Positions 1 to 8,465 of a stretch of 64,000 bases of DNA are shown in pieces. Below the pieces are notes generated by a model that had not been told where the DNA came from, did no database searches, and saw only the letters and a program-made list of their open reading frames with translations. The stretch's first letter is position 1. Every line of letters starts with the position of its first letter. The stretch lies in contig CAJMMN010000001.1 of the NCBI GenBank assembly GCA_905214525.1, positions 62,001-126,000 on the forward strand, read 5' to 3'. The stretch comes from an uncultured bacterium (GTDB lineage Bacteria; Actinomycetota; Coriobacteriia; Coriobacteriales; Coriobacteriaceae). A program made the position numbers and the translations under genes.

Positions 1-475
1 TTTCGTTGTAGCGCGAGGAGTACTTGCCAAAGCGCAGTGAGGCGCGGCGAATGGGCGCAATTTCGCCCAGAGCGTCCTCGATGGCGTGGAAAGCGGGGTC
101 GTGGAGCGGGCGCATGGCCTCGAGGGCCACGACACCTGCTGCCTCGGCAGCGCGGAAGACTTCCAGCGCCTGCGCTTCGGTGGCGCAGAAGGGCTTTTCG
201 ACGATAACGTGCTTGCCGCCGGCGATGCAGGCGAGCGCCTGCTCGTAATGGAGCGCGTTGGGGCTGCCGATGTAGACGGCGTCGACGTCGGCGGCGGACG
301 CGAGCTCGTCGAGTGCGGTGAAGTTGCGCTCGCCGCCGCGCTCAGCGGTAAAGGCAGCGCCGCGCTCGGCGTTGCGTGAGAGCGTGCCTACGAATACAGC
401 CTGGTCGTTTGCATTGACGACTTGGATAAAGTCGTCGGTGATCATGGATGTGCCGATGGTCGCTATGCGCAGCAT
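1..475 (-). CDS. Gfo/Idh/MocA-family NAD(P)-dependent oxidoreductase (N-terminal part, cut by window edge)
   Basis: The frame opens at ATG 475 behind an AGGGGG ribosome binding site and runs off the left end with no stop, so only about 158 N-terminal residues are visible. They form a Rossmann domain: a first strand MLRIATIGTSMI, whose glycine motif is weak for the family, then the segment YIGSPNALHYEQA and the conserved EKPF motif (VEKPFCATEAQA) that usually carries the catalytic lysine of Gfo/Idh/MocA enzymes. These enzymes oxidise or reduce sugars and polyols with NAD(P). The substrate cannot be read from this fragment. A second family member lies at 8466-9485 on the other strand. Confidence 0.85.
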   Translation of the reverse strand, partial: MLRIATIGTSMITDDFIQVVNANDQAVFVGTLSRNAERGAAFTAERGGERNFTALDELASAADVDAVYIGSPNALHYEQALACIAGGKHVIVEKPFCATEAQALEVFRAAEAAGVVALEAMRPLHDPAFHAIEDALGEIAPIRRASLRFGKYSSRYNE

Positions 476-549
476 GTGTCCCCCTTGCATTGTTTGGTCT
501 ACAGGACGAGTGTAGCGCGAGGGGGACGCAAAAGCGTGCGAAAACGCCG

Positions 550-1035
550 CTACAGGTCGCTCTCGTTAAAGCCGGCGTCGATATCGAGGTTGGCTCCGTC
601 GGCTGCGGTGGTGGCAAGCTCGTCGCAGCGCTCGTTGAGCTCATGGCCGGCATGCCCCTTCACCCAGATGAACTCCACCTTATGCTGGCTCTTTGCGGCA
701 AGCAGACGCTCCCACAGGTCGCGGTTCTTGACGGGCTGCTTGTTGGCGGTTTTCCACCCGCGCTTTTTCCAGCCGTCGATCCAGTGCTTGTTAAAGGCGT
801 TGACGACGTACTGCGAATCGGAATGGACTTCGACCTCGCAGGGGCGGTTGAGTGCCTCGAGCGCCACGATAACGGCCATGAGCTCCATGCGGTTGTTGGT
901 GGTCTTGGCGTAGCCGCGCGAAAGCTCGGAGGTAAAGGTCTTGCCGGCGGGGTTGGTGTATTTGAGCACGGCGCCGTAGCCGCCGCGTCCCGGATTTGAT
1001 CGGGCCGAGCCGTCGGTATAGATGATGACCTTCAC
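550..1035 (-). CDS. rnhA: Ribonuclease HI
   Basis: This 161-residue protein matches the usual length of bacterial RNase HI, which cuts the RNA strand of RNA-DNA hybrids (R-loops, primers). The metal-binding carboxylates are visible: D8 in YTDGS, E51 in NRMELMA, D73 in HSDSQYV and D138 in NERCDELA, with the KGHAGHELNE loop before the last. The start ATG 1035 is preceded by an AAAGGAAA-type site. It stands alone, between the oxidoreductase and a LysR gene on the same strand. Confidence 0.97.
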   Translation of the reverse strand: MKVIIYTDGSARSNPGRGGYGAVLKYTNPAGKTFTSELSRGYAKTTNNRMELMAVIVALEALNRPCEVEVHSDSQYVVNAFNKHWIDGWKKRGWKTANKQPVKNRDLWERLLAAKSQHKVEFIWVKGHAGHELNERCDELATTAADGANLDIDAGFNESDL

Positions 1036-1134
1036 GGGTTTCCTTTCTTTGAGTGCATTTCATGTGAGTGACCATTGTAGCGCCATGCCCGCCGGGGGCC
1101 AGCAATCTACGATTTCTGCCCCGTCTTCCGACAG

Positions 1135-2037
1135 TTAGTTGGCATGGATGGTGCGGTTGAGCTCGTCGAGGTATTGCTGCAAGAGGGGAGAGGGCTTGCG
1201 CTCGTCGTGCATGATATAGCCTACGTGCATCGTTGGGGCGTCTGCTAACGGGATCGATGCCATGCCCCATTGCATTTCATTGGAGAGGACGCCGGTCGAC
1301 AGAGTGTAACCGTTCGACGTGATAAGTAAGTTAGTAAGTGTTCCGCGGTCCGAGATTCGTATGTTGCGGTCGCAAGGGATATAGCTAAAAGGTTCCTCGG
1401 CGTAATAGAAGGAGTTTGAGGTTCCCTGCTCAAAGCTGTAGCGCGTATAGGGCGTGAGGTCGGCAAGGGACAGCTGGGGGCGGTGTGCGAGCGGGTGGCA
1501 CTCGCTCACGAAGACGTGGACCGTTGCGTCGAAGAGGGGATGGAAGCTTGCACGGGCATCGGCGAAGGCCTTCCGCAGAACGCGGGCGTTAAAGTCATCC
1601 AGATACAGAATGCCAATATCGCTGCGAAACGCACGGACGTCATCGATGATCTGCGATGTGGTGGTCTCGCGCATGATGAACTCGAACTTGCTGTCGCGGC
1701 AGCGCTCGACCACGTTGACAAAGGCCTCGACCGAAAAGGCGTAGTGCTGGGCGGAAATGGCGAGGCGGGCTTGTGGGATGCCGCCGTCCTCGTAGCGTGC
1801 CTCGAGCATGTCGGCCTGCTCTACGACCTGGCGCGCATAGCCCAAAAGCTCGGTGCCGTCGTTGGTGAGCGTGACGCCGCGGCTGGAGCGCGTAAAGATT
1901 TCCAAATGGAGTTCCTGTTCCAGACTTTTGACGGCGTTTGAGATGTTGGACTGAGCGGTATAGAGGCGCTGAGCTGCGGCGTTGATTGAGCCGGACTCTG
2001 CCACGGCGATCAGAAAGCGAAGCTGCTGAAGGGTCAT
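1135..2037 (-). CDS. LysR-family transcriptional regulator
   Basis: This protein of about 300 residues begins with the LysR winged helix-turn-helix (LQQLRFLIAVAESGSINAAAQRLYTAQSNISNAVKSLEQEL), followed by a substrate-binding co-inducer domain. The ATG at 2037 is preferred over an in-frame ATG nine bases upstream (2046), because AAAGG lies directly against the upstream one but nine bases from 2037. It is divergent from the metY leader region, so it may regulate metY or sulfur metabolism; that is inference from position only. Its effector is unknown. Confidence 0.9.
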   Translation of the reverse strand: MTLQQLRFLIAVAESGSINAAAQRLYTAQSNISNAVKSLEQELHLEIFTRSSRGVTLTNDGTELLGYARQVVEQADMLEARYEDGGIPQARLAISAQHYAFSVEAFVNVVERCRDSKFEFIMRETTTSQIIDDVRAFRSDIGILYLDDFNARVLRKAFADARASFHPLFDATVHVFVSECHPLAHRPQLSLADLTPYTRYSFEQGTSNSFYYAEEPFSYIPCDRNIRISDRGTLTNLLITSNGYTLSTGVLSNEMQWGMASIPLADAPTMHVGYIMHDERKPSPLLQQYLDELNRTIHAN

Positions 2038-2170
2038 CGACACCATCCTTTCGGTTGCTATCTATAAAACAGATAACAAGTTAGCGCTTTTAAGTGATTG
2101 ACCGAGGGAGACAATGCCCGTACTATTCAAAACATACAAAGGCGGTAGGTTATTAAGCCGACCACGGAAT

Positions 2171-2240
2171 CGGGACGCGAAAGGAGGCCCGCATATGAAT
2201 TGCTTACCAAGACGAATGCCGGGCTCCTGTTTGCGCCCGT
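2171..2240 (+). promoter_or_regulatory. Long imperfect hairpin over the metY leader peptide
   Basis: Bases 2171-2194 can fold back on 2216-2240: CGGG, CGC, AAA, GGAG, CCC and GCAT pair in turn with ATGC, GGG, CTCC, TTT, GCG and CCCG, separated by single-base bulges. The left arm contains the AAAGGAGG site of the leader peptide at 2195. No SAM riboswitch core is visible. A weak GAGA/TCTC stem followed by a T-run at about 2253-2279 could act as an attenuator. Confidence 0.5.
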
Positions 2241-2248
2241 CGGCGTGA
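2195..2248 (+). CDS. Cys-containing leader peptide upstream of metY
   Basis: A 17-codon frame, MNCLPRRMPGSCLRPSA, follows a perfect AAAGGAGG site seven bases upstream of its ATG and ends at TGA 2246-2248, 61 bases before metY. It has cysteine codons at positions 3 and 12. Small Cys-containing upstream frames control sulfur genes in some actinobacteria, by ribosome stalling or by coupling. A role as a sulfur-sensing leader is inferred from the strong ribosome binding site, the position and the overlapping hairpin; the peptide need not function in itself. Confidence 0.6.
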   Translation: MNCLPRRMPGSCLRPSA

Positions 2249-2309
2249 TCAGGAGACAGCGACTTACTTCTCTCTTTTTACTTACTTTCGTTCGATCAAG
2301 GAGATCATC

Positions 2310-3620
2310 ATGAGCCAGTTCATCAACAACCCCGAGCACACCTTTGGTTTCGATACCCTGCAGCTGCACGTTGGCCAGGAGAGCGCCGATCCCGCATCCG
2401 ACTCCCGTGCCGTGCCGATCTACCAGACCACGAGCTATGTGTTCCGCAACTCCCAGCACGCCGCCGACCGCTTTGGTCTTGCCGACGCCGGTAACATCTA
2501 CGGCCGTCTGACCAACTCCACCCAGGGCGTCTTTGAGGACCGTATCGCCGCGCTCGAGGGCGGCGTGGCAGGTCTTGCCGTCGCCTCCGGCGCTGCTGCC
2601 ATCACCTATACCCTGCAGGCTCTTGCCCAGGCTGGTGACCACGTGGTGGCTCAGAAGACCATCTACGGTGGCTCCTACAACCTGCTGGAGCATACGCTCT
2701 CCCAGTTTGGCGTCGAGACCACGTTTGTCGATGCCCATAACCTGGAAGAGGTTGAGGGTGCCATCAAGGACAGCACCACGGTCATCTATCTCGAGACGCT
2801 CGGCAACCCCAACTCCGACATCCCCAACATCGACGCCATCTCCGAGATTGCCAAGAAGCACGGTCTGCCGGTTGTCGTCGACAACACCTTCGGCACCCCG
2901 TATCTGTTCCGTCCGCTGGAGCACGGCGCCAACATCGTCGTCCACTCCGCAACTAAGTTCATCGGCGGCCACGGTACCTCGCTGGGCGGTGTGATCGTCG
3001 ACGGCGGTAACTTCGATTGGAAGGCGAGTGGCAAGTACGCCCAGATCGCTGAGCCCAACCCCTCCTACCATGGTGTTTCGTTTGCCGAGGCTGCCGGTCC
3101 CACCGCCTTCGCAACCTATGTCCGCGCTATCCTGCTGCGTGACGAGGGCGCCTGCATCAGCCCGTTCAACGCCTGGGTCCTGCTCCAGGGCACCGAGACT
3201 CTGTCGCTGCGCGTCGACCGTCATGTCGAGAACACCAAGAAGGTCGTTGAGTTCCTGGCTGGCGACAGCCACGTCGCCAAGGTGAATCACCCGAGCCTGC
3301 CTGAGCACCCCGATCACGAGCTCTATCAGAAGTACTTCCCCCGTGGCGGTGCTTCGATCTTTACCTTTGAGATTAAGGGTGGCCAGGAGGCTGCATGGAA
3401 GTTCCTCGATCATCTGCAGGTGTTCTCGCTGCTCGCCAACGTGGCCGACGTCAAGTCGCTCGTCGTGCACCCGGCTACCACCACGCACTCCCAGCTCTCT
3501 GCCGAGGAGCTCGCCGAGCAGAACATCACGCCCTCCACGATCCGTCTTTCCATCGGTACCGAGAACGCCGAGGATATCATTTGGGATCTGAAGCAGGCCT
3601 TTGCCGCGCTGGACGAGTAA
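2310..3620 (+). CDS. metY: O-acetylhomoserine sulfhydrylase (Cys/Met metabolism PLP enzyme)
   Basis: This 436-residue cytoplasmic enzyme has the length of MetY, longer than cystathionine synthase-type relatives (about 380). It joins O-acetylhomoserine with sulfide or methanethiol to give homocysteine or methionine. The PLP lysine is K216 in HSATKFIGGHG. Other family motifs are YGRLTNSTQ near 64, the PLP-phosphate region VASGAAAI near 91, and DNTFGTPYL near 191. AAGGAG lies seven bases before ATG 2310. It follows the Cys leader peptide and ends in a hairpin terminator at 3685, so it is probably a single-gene unit under sulfur control. Confidence 0.95.
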   Translation: MSQFINNPEHTFGFDTLQLHVGQESADPASDSRAVPIYQTTSYVFRNSQHAADRFGLADAGNIYGRLTNSTQGVFEDRIAALEGGVAGLAVASGAAAITYTLQALAQAGDHVVAQKTIYGGSYNLLEHTLSQFGVETTFVDAHNLEEVEGAIKDSTTVIYLETLGNPNSDIPNIDAISEIAKKHGLPVVVDNTFGTPYLFRPLEHGANIVVHSATKFIGGHGTSLGGVIVDGGNFDWKASGKYAQIAEPNPSYHGVSFAEAAGPTAFATYVRAILLRDEGACISPFNAWVLLQGTETLSLRVDRHVENTKKVVEFLAGDSHVAKVNHPSLPEHPDHELYQKYFPRGGASIFTFEIKGGQEAAWKFLDHLQVFSLLANVADVKSLVVHPATTTHSQLSAEELAEQNITPSTIRLSIGTENAEDIIWDLKQAFAALDE

Positions 3621-3684
3621 GGCGACTTGTGCAAGGACCCCTTGCGACTCGATAGGTATAACTGCATAAAATGCCTGCTCAAGG

Positions 3685-3721
3685 CGCCTGTGCGAACAAT
3701 GGTTGCACAGGCGTCGTTTTT
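3685..3721 (+). terminator. Rho-independent terminator of metY
   Basis: CGCCTGTGC (3685-3693) pairs perfectly with GCACAGGCG (3705-3713) around an 11-base loop and is followed by a T-run at 3716-3721. Confidence 0.85.
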
Positions 3722-3932
3722 GCATAGAGAGGGTGCAAAAACAGGGTTTTTGACACGCTTTATGCAATCGAGATGTGGAAAACTCCTGTTGAGAGGATGT
3801 GAGTTTTACGCAATTGACGTGCGCCTTTTGAGTAAAACCGCAGGTCGCGATTTGCTCGGGGTACTATGCAGCGCGATTAAATCACACGCAGCTCAAACGC
3901 AGCAAAAACGCACTACGGAGGTTTCCAGCTAC
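3722..3932. other. Intergenic stretch before the secreted protein gene
   Basis: Between the metY terminator and ATG 3933 I see AT-richer sequence but no clear promoter with good spacing, no RNA gene and no conserved repeat. The frame stays open through this stretch, but no ribosome binding site supports an upstream start. Confidence 0.5.
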
Positions 3933-4709
3933 ATGAGGATCGATTCACGAAAACCGAAAGCCGCCGCCCTTTCCGCCGCTCTGACCGTGGCACTTTTGGC
4001 GGGCGCCGGCGCAACTGATGCCCACGCGGCAACACTATCCGATACGGTCGGATCTGCGCCGTCCGAGGCGACGCTGGTGCAGCCCGTTGATTATCGCGGC
4101 GATGGTTATGGTTCCATGCAGGAGTGGAACGCCTCGATGGAGGCCAAGCGCGATTCCCTTGAGATACGCGCTCAGATTATCCTAAACATGTATGGTGACT
4201 ATGCCACCGATGACGAGCACGCTGTGCTGCAGGGTTGTATCGATGGTGCGGGCAGCCTTTTGACGATGGGGGAGGTCGACGCGAAGTCGACCGAGCTCGA
4301 TGAGCTGCGCACTGCGCTTGAGAATGCCAAGCGCGAAGCGCTCGAGGCCGCTGCCGCCGAGGCGGAGGCTGCCGAGGCCGCCCAGGCTTCGTATTACAAC
4401 GCCGGCTCCGGCTCGTCTTACACGTCTGCTGCGTATTACGCGAACGGCTCGGGTCTGACGCGCTCGAGCGGCGTCAATAACTATAACGGCCGCCGCGAGA
4501 CTTATTACAGCAGCAACGTGTTGTATCACCACCGCACGGGCGAGTGGACGCAGGATTCTGAGGGCTTCTGGCGCGATTCCGACGGCTATTACGTTGTTGC
4601 CGCGGGCGATATGGCCCAGGGCTCGACCTTTACGGGCTCCAAGGGTGATTGCAGGGTCTATGACTCCGGCTGCGCCGCCGGAACCACCGACTACTACACC
4701 GGTTGGTAA
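3933..4709 (+). CDS. Secreted protein with C-terminal barrel-like domain, function unknown
   Basis: ATG 3933 follows a GGAGG about nine bases upstream. The 258-residue product starts with a Sec signal peptide (basic MRIDSRKPK, a hydrophobic Ala/Leu core, cleavage probably after AHA near residue 32). A helical Ala/Glu-rich segment (about 125-150), a Ser/Tyr/Gly-rich linker and a Trp/Tyr-rich C-terminal domain follow. The last 45 residues (DGYYVVAAGD, KGDCRVYDSGCAAGTTDYYTGW) resemble the double-psi barrel end found in secreted 3D/RlpA-like proteins of Gram-positive bacteria. That resemblance is from memory, so a cell-wall role is only suggested. Confidence 0.8.
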   Translation: MRIDSRKPKAAALSAALTVALLAGAGATDAHAATLSDTVGSAPSEATLVQPVDYRGDGYGSMQEWNASMEAKRDSLEIRAQIILNMYGDYATDDEHAVLQGCIDGAGSLLTMGEVDAKSTELDELRTALENAKREALEAAAAEAEAAEAAQASYYNAGSGSSYTSAAYYANGSGLTRSSGVNNYNGRRETYYSSNVLYHHRTGEWTQDSEGFWRDSDGYYVVAAGDMAQGSTFTGSKGDCRVYDSGCAAGTTDYYTGW

Positions 4710-4727
4710 TCTGCCATAAGCAAAATA

Positions 4728-4795
4728 CGCACATGATGGGCGGGCGTCTTTACTGAGCTTTTAGGCAACGTAAAGCCGCCCTTTCTTTATGTGCG
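4728..4795 (+). terminator. Three-part hairpin after the secreted protein gene
   Basis: CGCACAT/ATGTGCG, GGGCGG/CCGCCC and CTTTAC/GTAAAG pair in register to make one long stem between 4728 and 4795, with internal loops. It starts about 18 bases after the upstream stop. A classic T-run is missing, although TTTCTTT lies in the right arm. Confidence 0.6.
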
Positions 4796-4898
4796 CTTGA
4801 GTTAACAGAGCCCTTACCGTGGCGGTACGCTGGGCGTATGGATGCGGGGCACACTAGTTCATGAGAAATAGGGTCTTTCTCTTGGAGGAAGTGATCTT

Positions 4899-5105
4899 GT
4901 GAATGCTCGAGATATTGCCATTGCCGCCGTCGCGTTGATGCTTGGCTGCCTTGGTCCCACGGCCGCGCTCGTCGCGGGCATGCAGGGGACATGCGGGGCT
5001 GCTCCTATCGTGATCGGCGCGTTGATCGCGGCCACACTGCTGGGAAGCGCCGGTGTTGTCCTTTGTCGCGACGATGAGGACGAGGTTCCGGAGTCGCATC
5101 TCTAA
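4899..5105 (+). CDS. Small two-helix membrane protein
   Basis: This 68-residue frame starts with GTG 4899, eight bases after a strong GGAGGAA. It has two hydrophobic stretches (about residues 6-28 and 33-57) joined by MQGTCGAAP and ends in an acidic tail (CRDDEDEVPESHL). That pattern suits two transmembrane helices with both ends on the same side. I do not recognise the family. It stands alone and ends just before a bidirectional terminator. The ribosome binding site and composition make it credible as a real gene. Confidence 0.7.
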   Translation: MNARDIAIAAVALMLGCLGPTAALVAGMQGTCGAAPIVIGALIAATLLGSAGVVLCRDDEDEVPESHL

Positions 5106-5142
5106 CTGTTGCGAAAGTGACTGTTGGCCATGGCTGAATATG

Positions 5143-5181
5143 AAAACCGCCACAAGGGGAGTGCCCTTTGCGGCGGTTTTT
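5143..5181. terminator. Bidirectional terminator between convergent genes
   Basis: AAAACCGCC (5143-5151) pairs with GGCGGTTTT (5172-5180). T-runs form on both strands, serving the small membrane gene on the left and the reductase gene on the right. Confidence 0.88.
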
Positions 5182-5214
5182 GATATTGAGACTGTTGAAT
5201 GCGGTGCGGCGGCG

Positions 5215-6129
5215 TTACCAGCTTGCCTCGATATCACGGATGCGCTGATAGAGCCATTCGTTCTGCGGTGCCTGGATATCGTGCTTGGCCGCGAGGCGGC
5301 GGACGGTGCCCGCGAACTCCTCGACCTCGGTTTTGCGCTGCGCGACGCGGTCCTGCGCCATCGAGGGCATGCCGGCGGGGTCGAGCCCCTCGATGAGGTG
5401 CACCATCTGCGTTAGGTCTACCTCGGTGAGCTCGATGCCCTCGGCGTTGGCGACTGCAAGCGTCTCGCGCATGGCGGAGACAAAGCAACGACGCTGCTCG
5501 GAGCCCTGTTCCGTGGCGCTTCCGTACGTACCGCCGTAGGCCATGCAGGTCTGGTTGATGCCGTCGTTGAGCATAAGCTTGGCCCACATGCGGTGCGCGA
5601 TGTCTGCCTCGACGGTGTGCGCGATGCCGCAGCGCGTGTAGAGCTCGTCGATGGCGGCGACGGTCGCGGGGTCGGTGCCGGCGGCCGCACCAAAGCGGAT
5701 CTCGCCCTCATTGGTAAAGGTGAGCGCGCCGTTGAGAAACACAGCGTCCATGCCCTGGCAAATACCAAGAACGGTATGCTCCCAGCCAAAGCGCTCGGCA
5801 ATCTTCTGCTCGCTGGTGATGCCGTTGCACAGCGAGGCGATGAGCGTATTGGGGCCCACGATGTGTTCCATAGTCTTGAGCGCCTGGTCGAGTCCGGTTG
5901 TCTTGACCGTGAGGATGACCAGATCGGCGGGTGTCGCCTCGCTGGCGCGGACGGACGTGAGATCGCAGGGCTTGCCGTTGACGGTGAGCGCGTCGTTCGC
6001 ATGGCGCTCAAAGCGAGCGTCGTCCATAATGTATTCGACGGCATCGTTGCCGAGCGTCTTGGCAATCATGCTGCCATAGAGCAGCCCGACGCCGCCCTTG
6101 CCGATAAAGGCAACCTTGTTGATCTGCAT
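5215..6129 (-). CDS. panE: 2-dehydropantoate 2-reductase family protein
   Basis: This protein of about 304 residues has the N-terminal NADP-binding motif KVAFIGKGGVGLLYGSMIA and the helical C-terminal domain of ApbA/PanE enzymes, which reduce ketopantoate to pantoate for pantothenate and CoA synthesis. The family lysine and asparagine are plausibly in LTVKTTGLDQAL and SLCNGITSE, and MWAKLMLNDGINQ carries the C-terminal active-site region. ATG 6129 is chosen over 6138 because GGGGAG abuts the upstream codon but sits nine bases from this one. Many PanE-like proteins act on other 2-keto acids, and no other pantothenate gene is nearby, so the substrate is not certain. Confidence 0.85.
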   Translation of the reverse strand: MQINKVAFIGKGGVGLLYGSMIAKTLGNDAVEYIMDDARFERHANDALTVNGKPCDLTSVRASEATPADLVILTVKTTGLDQALKTMEHIVGPNTLIASLCNGITSEQKIAERFGWEHTVLGICQGMDAVFLNGALTFTNEGEIRFGAAAGTDPATVAAIDELYTRCGIAHTVEADIAHRMWAKLMLNDGINQTCMAYGGTYGSATEQGSEQRRCFVSAMRETLAVANAEGIELTEVDLTQMVHLIEGLDPAGMPSMAQDRVAQRKTEVEEFAGTVRRLAAKHDIQAPQNEWLYQRIRDIEASW

Positions 6130-6146
6130 GTGAATCATCTCCCCAT

Positions 6147-6174
6147 ATAAAAGGCGCCCGCGTAAGGGGCGCCT
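6147..6174 (-). terminator. Terminator of the cyclase gene
   Basis: On the minus strand AGGCGCCC pairs with GGGCGCCT around a short loop and runs into TTTTAT. It lies between the cyclase stop and the reductase start, so the two minus-strand genes are probably separate transcripts. Confidence 0.8.
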
Positions 6175-6250
6175 GATGGATTGTATGCTGCCAGGGTGAT
6201 TGCTGGGTGCGCGGGGCGGCTGTTATGAAAAAGAAACGTTTGCCTGGGCT

Positions 6251-7021
6251 CTACGCTGCAGGGCAGACCGCAAAGACACGTGCGGGATATCCGACGCCAT
6301 CACGCACCTTGGGGAAGGTGCAGAAGATGACGGCGCCCGTGGCGGGAAGCTCGTCTAGATGGTCCATGACCTCGATCTGATAGCGGTCGACCGAGAGGAT
6401 GTACTGTTCGCCGGGGTAGGGGTAGGCGTCCTCACGCGTGGTCACGCTCGCCGGGTCGGTGTCAGCCGGCTCGTGGCCGATGGCGCCGATGTCGCGCTCT
6501 TCAACGAGCCACTTGATGGCGCCGAGGTCCCAGCCGGGGTAGTGGGGCTGGCCGTCCTCGTCCTTGTTCTCGAGGTCGGCGAGCTTGGACCAGTCGGAGC
6601 GGAAGGCGACGAAAGCGTCCTCGGGAATGCGACCGTGCTCATCCTCCCAGGCTTTGAGGTCCTCGATGGTCAGGATAAAGTCGGGATTCGCGGCGCACTC
6701 CTCGTGCTTGTCGATCACGCAGAGCGGATGCATAAACTCGATGGGTTCAATCTCTCCAAGGGAACGGCCGTCAACATGGAAGTGGCGCGGTGCGTCGACA
6801 TGCGTGCCGTACTGCGAGGCGACCGAATACTGGAAGCAACGCATGGGGGCGAGCATGTCCCCGGGCGTGTCGGGCAGGTAGTCGAAGAGCTTGGTGGACT
6901 CAAACGGCTTAAAGCCAAACCAGTGCGGGGTGTCGCATGAGAGCGTGTGGGTGAGGTCGACCCAGCGATAATCGGTGCTTTTGAGCTGGGATGCGAGATT
7001 CCAAAGGTCGAGCGCGGGCAT
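6251..7021 (-). CDS. Cyclase / kynurenine formamidase-like metal hydrolase
   Basis: This 256-residue protein has the signature of the cyclase family (PF04199): the motif SQYGTHVDAPRHFH supplies histidine and aspartate metal ligands, preceded by the typical WVDLTHTLSCDTPHW opening. Members include arylformamidase, which hydrolyses N-formylkynurenine, and many amidases of unknown substrate. No tryptophan catabolic genes are adjacent, so I leave the substrate open. The start ATG 7021 has GAAAGGAG upstream. It is divergent from the aldo/keto reductase gene. Confidence 0.87.
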   Translation of the reverse strand: MPALDLWNLASQLKSTDYRWVDLTHTLSCDTPHWFGFKPFESTKLFDYLPDTPGDMLAPMRCFQYSVASQYGTHVDAPRHFHVDGRSLGEIEPIEFMHPLCVIDKHEECAANPDFILTIEDLKAWEDEHGRIPEDAFVAFRSDWSKLADLENKDEDGQPHYPGWDLGAIKWLVEERDIGAIGHEPADTDPASVTTREDAYPYPGEQYILSVDRYQIEVMDHLDELPATGAVIFCTFPKVRDGVGYPARVFAVCPAA

Positions 7022-7184
7022 GGGTGACTCCTTTCATCGGGCTTTTTGCTGATGTTAAAGCGGTGCCGTGACAGCTCGATTTCTGCTGCGTTACGATACG
7101 TTCTCGATTGCGATTCCACGATGTTTCGGCCGCGTGACCATTGTGTTTCGCCTTGCCGGGGCGCTGATGGCGAAAGGAGGGGCC

Positions 7185-8375
7185 GTGCAATATCGCGTTG
7201 ACCCCAAAAGTGGTAACCGAATATCCGCTCTGGGTCTGGGCTGCATGAGATTTCCCGGTGCGCCGGGACACCCCGATGCGAAGACAGCCGATGCCATCAT
7301 TTCCCGTGCGGTGGAGCAGGGGATTAATTATCTGGATACCGCGTATCTCTATCCCGGTAACGAGGTGTGCGTGGGCGCCTCACTTGAGCGCCTGGGTCTG
7401 CGCGACCGCGTGTTGCTCGCGACTAAGTTGCCGCACGCTTCGTGCAAGTGCGCGGAGGATTTCGACCGGTTCTTCGACGAGCAACTGCGCCGCCTGCGGA
7501 CCGACCATATCGACTATTACCTTATGCACAACATCACTTCGCCCGCCCAGTGGGAGCGCGTGGTGGCGTTGGGCATCGAAGACTGGATTGCGCACCAAAA
7601 GGCTGCGGGGCGTATTCGCCAGATAGGTTTTTCGTATCACGGCAGTGCGGCGGACTTCCTGACGATGCTCGACGCGTATGACTGGGATTTTTGCCAGATT
7701 CAGTACAACTACGCTGGAGAGCGCTACCAAGCGGGAACGGCGGGACTTATAGCAGCCGCCGAGCGCGGGCTCGCGGTGTTTGTGATGGAACCGCTTTTGG
7801 GCGGACGCCTGGCGGGCAAGCTGCCTCCGCGGGCCCGCGCCGTGCTCGATGACGTACGCGATCCGTACCTGAAGACGCCGGCTGCTTGGGGCCTTTCGTG
7901 GGTGTGGAACCATCCTCAAGTCACGATGCTGCTTTCGGGCATGACCGATACCGCGCAGGTGGACGAGAACGCGGTGCTGGCCGATCGGGCCCTGCCGGAT
8001 TCGATGACAGCCGCTCAGCTCGATACCATCGCACGCGTGCTGGCGGAGTTTGAAAAATCGAATCGCGTGCCCTGCACGGGATGCGGCTACTGCATGCCAC
8101 GTCCCAAGGGTATTAACATTCCCGGCTGCTTTGCCGCTTACAACGCGAGCTATGCGCACAGCTGGTTTACGGGGCTGTCGCAATACTTTACAGCGAGCGC
8201 GGTGCGCACGAGCGAGCCCAAGCTCGTGAGCAATTGCGTCAAGTGCGGCAAATGTGCGCGTCACTGCCCGCAACACATCGATATCCCCGAGCGTCTCGAC
8301 GACGCGCGCCGACGTTTCCAGCCTGGCCCCGTAACGGCCGCGCTTAAAGGCTTCAGCAAAACTCGCTCCTCATGA
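7185..8375 (+). CDS. Aldo/keto reductase with C-terminal 4Fe-4S ferredoxin domain
   Basis: The 396-residue product starts at GTG 7185, four bases after AAAGGAGG; an ATG at 7168 would place that site inside the gene. An aldo/keto reductase barrel fills residues 1 to about 290, with NYLDTAYLYP (Asp, Tyr), ATKLPHAS (Lys) and YYLMHNITS (His) forming the catalytic tetrad. The tail holds cysteine clusters VPCTGCGYCMP and SNCVKCGKCARHCPQ, typical of a 4Fe-4S ferredoxin-like domain. Such fusions are common in anaerobes and suggest electron transfer between NAD(P)H or carbonyl substrate and an iron-sulfur partner. The substrate is unknown. Confidence 0.93.
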   Translation: MQYRVDPKSGNRISALGLGCMRFPGAPGHPDAKTADAIISRAVEQGINYLDTAYLYPGNEVCVGASLERLGLRDRVLLATKLPHASCKCAEDFDRFFDEQLRRLRTDHIDYYLMHNITSPAQWERVVALGIEDWIAHQKAAGRIRQIGFSYHGSAADFLTMLDAYDWDFCQIQYNYAGERYQAGTAGLIAAAERGLAVFVMEPLLGGRLAGKLPPRARAVLDDVRDPYLKTPAAWGLSWVWNHPQVTMLLSGMTDTAQVDENAVLADRALPDSMTAAQLDTIARVLAEFEKSNRVPCTGCGYCMPRPKGINIPGCFAAYNASYAHSWFTGLSQYFTASAVRTSEPKLVSNCVKCGKCARHCPQHIDIPERLDDARRRFQPGPVTAALKGFSKTRSS

Positions 8376-8377
8376 CC

Positions 8378-8453
8378 CTTTTATATCTTGTGATGGAATA
8401 GTTCCTGTTTGCGGCAGAATAGGGCGATAGCAGGAACTATTTCGTCGCAACTG
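8378..8453 (+). repeat. 20-bp hairpin repeat, copy 1 (upstream of oxidoreductase gene)
   Basis: The arm at 8388-8407 pairs with 8431-8450 over 20 base pairs including G-U pairs, with a 23-base loop TTTGCGGCAGAATAGGGCGA... The block starts with CCCTTTTATATCTTG and ends in GCAACTGAAGGGGG, the last part being the ribosome binding site of the next gene. Copy 2 at 9537-9612 has the same layout but different arm sequence. Confidence 0.8.
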
Positions 8454-8465
8454 AAGGGGGCTGTC

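Noticed and set aside
2161..2309. SAM riboswitch upstream of metY
   Set aside because: I looked for the GGCAACC and GATGAAAC-type core and for known SAM-II/III/IV patterns and did not find them; the stem is better explained around the leader peptide.
3627..3932. N-terminal extension of the secreted protein
   Set aside because: The frame is open, but it includes the metY terminator, has no ribosome binding site and would bury the signal peptide.
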